A stretch of 64,000 nucleotides of DNA from Phymatolithon calcareum (lineage: Eukaryota; Rhodophyta; Florideophyceae; Hapalidiales): assembly GCA_977006965.1 (NCBI GenBank), contig OZ345373.1, positions 1,426,001 through 1,490,000 of the forward strand, read 5' to 3'. Below are positions 60,544-64,000 of this stretch, piece after piece. Both the position numbers and the translations under genes were made by a program. The notes beneath the pieces are model-generated. The model was not told where the DNA came from. It did not search any database and saw only the letters and a list, made by a program, of their open reading frames with translations. Each line of letters opens with the position of its first letter. Position 1 is the stretch's first letter.

Positions 60544-63540
60544 TTACACTATCATTTCTTCTAACATATGGATTTCCAAGGCTAAAAGTTTGTCAATCGC
60601 CGTTTTCGTTCCTTTTTCCCAAGATTCTTCTGCTCTTGGACTTGTCAAATTTCGTTGTAGAGTTTTCAGATTCTCTTCCGCGACCTCGTTGAAATGTTCA
60701 ATGTACGACTCTGCTCTTCGTGGTGGGAAGCGGCCAAAGAACCACTTAACTGCTAGGAGTCGGTGTTTCCTGGATCGAATTTGGAGTACCGGGCTTGCTT
60801 TCTCCTTAGTATCGACAGTAATTTTTCTTTCTTTTTCTTCTTCCTTTTCCATCCATTCCTGTCGTCGGCGGTGGCTCTCGTGTTTGTGGGTCACCAGCCC
60901 TCGTACGGCTCGCTCGGTACTGCCTCTTAAGAGCTCATGCTCTTGCAGATAGCGGATATCCCTCTCTGCTTGCTGTATGTCCCCTTCTTTTCCTGCGTAA
61001 TTTGCTTCCTTCTCGATTTCGTCCTTCCCTCGTATAAGCCTCTGTGCGAAGTGCTCTCCGAGTTGCGCTCTTCTTATCTTTGGTGGAGTAATTCTGCAGA
61101 GGGCTCGCATTCGGGCGTGCAATCGTTTCGCGTAGTTACCGAAGGCAACAGAGTAGAACAGACCCTCCGCTTGGTTGATCTGCGCTTCGACTGAGTTTGT
61201 CCATGGTGTGAGGTGTATCGCGTACTCCCATCTGCATTGCACAAGAGCCTTGTACATTGCTATGTTCTTGGTAGTAGCTAGTCCTTGCGCTTGGACTCCC
61301 AGGTCTTTCAGTCCCATGATGATTCCCTTCGCCGCGTTGATGCGCTTTAGTGTTGCGTGGTGGGTTACTCCCGTGTTGTCGATCGTGGTTCCCAGGTATT
61401 CCAGTAGGCGGGTTTCGTGGAGCTCCTGGCCTGAGAGCCGGAACTTGCGCTTGAATAATCCAGGATAGATAAGCACTTCGCTTTTTCCGGTAGGTAGCAT
61501 CAGAGGAAGCCTTGCCCATATCTTCGGAAGTATGTGGGGCTTTTAAATAAACTTGAAAGGAAAAAAAACTTCGCTTTTTCCTTTCTTAGTGTTCCATGTC
61601 ATTCCATTTTCTGTGGCCCAACTCGTCGCCGTATCCAAAAGCCATTGCATGCCATCGGAATTGGCGGCTTGGAGCTGCACGTCGTCCGCGAAAAGTATCG
61701 CGGGGTGCTTCGACATATGTCGAGGTGCTTTTTCCATAGCTAACGCGAATGTGTCCATGAACAAGTTGTACAAGCAGGGGCTCAGGGGCGATACTTGGGG
61801 GACTCCGCGGTCAATAAGGAGACACTTCTTTTCCTCGTCTCCGGCCGTTGTAATCCAGGATGGTTTGAGCAGGTATCTGACCATCTCCGCTAAGTCTGCT
61901 GGTAGGCATTTGTCCACACGCTTCTGGAGTATGTCCCTAGGAACCCGATCGTAAGCCGCGGAGAGATTGAGAACGGCTACAAAGCGGTGTCCCTTCTTCA
62001 TTGTGCTCGTGGACCTTAGTATCGCGAGCTCTGTCCCCTTGTTTCTTTGGAATCCTAATTGGAAGTGGTGAAACTTGTACCGGTTGCGTATCGCCGAGTC
62101 CATGGCAGCGTCAATTATTTTCCGCACTTGGCTTAGCAGCGATATCGGTCTGTAGTTCCCAGCTTCATGTGTCACTCCTTTCTTCTAAATCGGAATCAGC
62201 GTCGCTCTTCGCCAAGCCGTCGGGATGCATTTCAGCTTGCCGCACATCTCCCATAGGGACACAATCAGTTTCCCGCTCATTTCTGGATTTGCTTGGAGCA
62301 TTTCAACTCCGATCCTGTCAGGCCCAAGTGCTTTTCCTCGTGGTGCTCGCCGGACTGCACTTTTGATTCCTTCCCGGAGTGTCTTTGACAGTGTGAAATG
62401 CCTTAGGGTAGGGTTCCAGGCTTTCTCTGCTTTGCATACGTTGGCAATATGGGCTGTGAACATGTGGGGGCGCACGGGAGCCCCCAGCGCTCGATTAATC
62501 CCTCTTCGTTTCCGCTTACATCTTAAGATTTTGCTCAGCGTCTCCATGGCTTTGCGGGGCGACTGATCTTCAACATCATCGATGTATTTGATATACTGCC
62601 CAGTTTTCGCCTTTCGTATTGCGGCGCGCATTTCGTTTCGGAACTTCTTGTATGTTTTCCAGTCCTCCGTTCTCATTGTTTTCTTTGCTTTCCGGTACAG
62701 GCGGGTTCTCTCTTTTGCCATTCGGTCCAGATTTCGCGTCCAGAATGGTTTAAAGCGTGGCGGTCGGCGGTGCTTGTTTGTCCACGGTTTGGTTACGAGC
62801 CGCTGGAATTTCTCGTACCATTTGTCCAACCCCTTCTTGTGACGGCAGCATCGTAGTTCCCGTAACATGCTGGGCCCCCATTTTTCCATCGCTTTGGCCG
62901 CGCTTTCTGCTCTCTCCTCGCTCTTTCTCACTGTCGCTGAGATGAACGATTCCACCTTAGCTGGGGCCGGTTTCCTATGGTACACGTCCATAGCGACAGG
63001 GAGGTGTCCATTGCGTATTCCATCCCAAATCCCGTTGGGGGATTTCACCCTTGTCGTGTCAAGCGATTTGGTGGCAAACAAGTCGATGTTGCTGTTTCCT
63101 CTCGTTGATCTGTACGTAGCACCTGGTGCTGTGTGAATGCGCCAATTCGAGTTTGCAGCCCATTGTACAAGGTGTCTTCCTCTCATCTTGGATTTCGTGT
63201 CCCAGTGTTGGTGACGGGCATTGAGGTCTCCCATGAGCACCGACTTTCCTCTGCAGTGTGTTTGGACGAGGTCCAGGTACTCCGTAGTCTCTTGTCTCGA
63301 GGTATTCGGGGATAGGTACGCCACGGCGGCGTTTATTCCCGCCACCATCGTCACGAGTAGCTGGGCGTGATCCGTCGCGTGACGAAAACACGTACTATCT
63401 GAAGAGCCTCCCAGCGAGAGCAGCTGTATAACAGCAATGGCTTCTGCTGCACTTGTCAAGTATGAATCCACACATATAATGCGCCTTATGCCGGAATATG
63501 CGACAGCAAGACAGCACAGTAGTGCTATACCATGGAACAT
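60544..63540 (-). pseudogene. Family B LINE ORF: APE endonuclease + reverse transcriptase
   Basis: Largely one frame. Endonuclease blocks: GKSVLMGDLNARHQHWD (GDxNAxHxxW), NSNIDLFATK and NGHLPVAMDV. Linker rich in Lys/Arg. RT blocks: RRAPRGKALGPDRIGVEML, then IPI and a TAG (62185-62187), THEAGNYRPISLLSQVRK, FVAVLNLSAAYDRVP (the catalytic Asp is Asn), DRGVPQVSPLSPCLYNLF (PQGS changed to PQVS) and AILFADDVQLQA. After the small family C insertion the frame continues LLEYLGTTIDNTGV and CRITPPKIRRAQ, then the C-terminal module RERKITVDTKEKASPVLQIR, KHRLLAVKWFFGRFPP, ending EEMIV*. The endonuclease nicks target DNA and RT primes from it. The substitutions make it inactive. Confidence 0.9.
61489..61567 (+). 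mobile_element. LINE family C, 79-bp 3' fragment inserted in family B
   Basis: Only the family 3' end (GGAAGCCTTGCCCATATCTTCGG ... GGGGCTTTTAAATAAACTTG) plus an A tail, flanked by the identical 14-bp duplication ACTTCGCTTTTTCC (61475-61488 and 61568-61581). Insert plus duplication is 93 bp, so the host frame is kept but a stop is introduced. Confidence 0.94.
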
Positions 63541-63740
63541 CTCGCCTTCAAAATCTCATTGACACAGTGCGCTTTCTGTGGTCATTGATTTCATGGCATC
63601 AGCAGAATCTTGACCGAGCGACCAGTGGTACTGCGAAGACTACATGTCGCCTTTTTCACTTGTTGCACGCTGAATGAAATCCACAGGAGGTATTCGGCAA
63701 ACGGTGTCGCAGTTTTTGAAGAAGAAGGGCCGGTGAGATG

Positions 63741-64000
63741 CTGGCCTCACAGCCCACTCAACGTGCCCAACCACTGGCTGGACGTAGCGCCGGTCCACGC
63801 GTCTTCGCCCGCACGCCCCGTCGCACAACTCCGCGCAGCGCTCGCGGTCGCGGTGCCCCAAGGGGGAGGGGAAGAGTTACGGGTATCACTACCCCGCCGC
63901 CTATGCAGTCCATTGACAGCAAATTTAAAGTCCCAAATTATGAGGGAGCTGCTGGTCAAGTGGAGGAGGACACGCGAAGCAAAACAACGCCAAAATTCGT
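63741..64000. other. GC-rich window end, unassigned
   Basis: Minus-strand ORFs (63640-63861, 63747-63959) overlap in different frames and may be 5' LINE B sequence; no motif recognised. Confidence 0.3.

Larger units (their letters stand above)
60438..63740 (-). mobile_element. LINE family B, near full-length; 5' limit uncertain
   Basis: 3' end at 60438 (complement GGGGGAAATTGTAGGTTTTTATTTTAG). Coding runs leftward from at least 63730 through endonuclease and RT to the stop at 60544. A 79-bp family C insertion interrupts it at 61489-61567. Homology with 50165-50500 extends to about 63730; the 5' end may lie beyond the window. Confidence 0.9.

Noticed and set aside
55745-63740. Repeated spaced motifs as a CRISPR-like array
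   Set aside because: The recurring blocks are LINE and Y repeat copies of variable spacing and orientation, in a eukaryotic genome.

Overview
The window is nuclear DNA of a photosynthetic eukaryote, most likely a red alga (a florideophyte such as Chondrus would fit; this is inference). All recognisable host genes are intronless as read, four of the five carry plastid or plastid-like N-termini, and the rest is dominated by nested transposable elements. No bacterial signatures (operons, Shine-Dalgarno sites, CRISPR, IS elements) are visible.

Host genes. A small island at 14.8-17.3 kb holds a homogentisate phytyltransferase-type UbiA prenyltransferase (-) divergent from a DUF2358 + SOUL haem-binding protein (+); both fit plastid lipid/tetrapyrrole biology. 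A second island at 29.9-33.6 kb holds a three-repeat F-box-like protein, an unrecognised plastid-targeted 230-aa protein and a uroporphyrinogen III C-methyltransferase (siroheme synthesis). A bZIP-like protein lies at 51.4-52.3 kb and an unrecognised 174-aa ORF at 43.1-43.7 kb.

Mobile DNA. 1-5106 is a decayed Ty3/gypsy chromovirus with its 3' LTR and an antisense ORF. Three hAT elements with 8-bp target duplications lie at 5232-7936, 8549-9304 and 43758-44465. An internally deleted MULE lies at 12118-13162, and a possible TA-flanked element at 49068-50989. At least seven families of non-LTR retrotransposon are present. I call them A (12.1-14.7, 17.6, 19.8-21.3, 39.2, 40.2-42.2 kb), B (14.3, 50.2, 60.4-63.7 kb), C (23.1-24.5, 46.7, 61.5 kb), D (44.9-48.3, 57.4-59.2 kb), E (11.5, 25.0-26.0 kb), F (38.3 kb), G (35.3 kb) and an RTE-like fragment (33.8 kb), plus short repeats Z and Y. 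Many insertions have clear 14-15 bp target duplications. The 12.1-14.7 kb locus contains one family-A LINE that received three later insertions.

Duplications. The 3' end of the SOUL gene and several kb of downstream DNA (17.1-22.4 kb) recur as a shorter collinear paralogue at 25.97-28.34 kb and as an inverted, deleted third copy at 5.1-8.4 kb. These paralogues act as empty-site references and confirm the boundaries of the Ty3, hAT and LINE insertions.

Most interesting unexplained signals: a conserved C-terminal protein module shared by the LINE families; a shared 3' stem-loop before their A-rich tails; a cluster of near-perfect hairpins (11.8, 19.4, 26.8, 51.0, 53.4-53.7 kb); and the antisense ORF of the Ty3 element. 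Many ORFs in the window start with TTG/GTG, so ATG starts were chosen where a gene is believed real.
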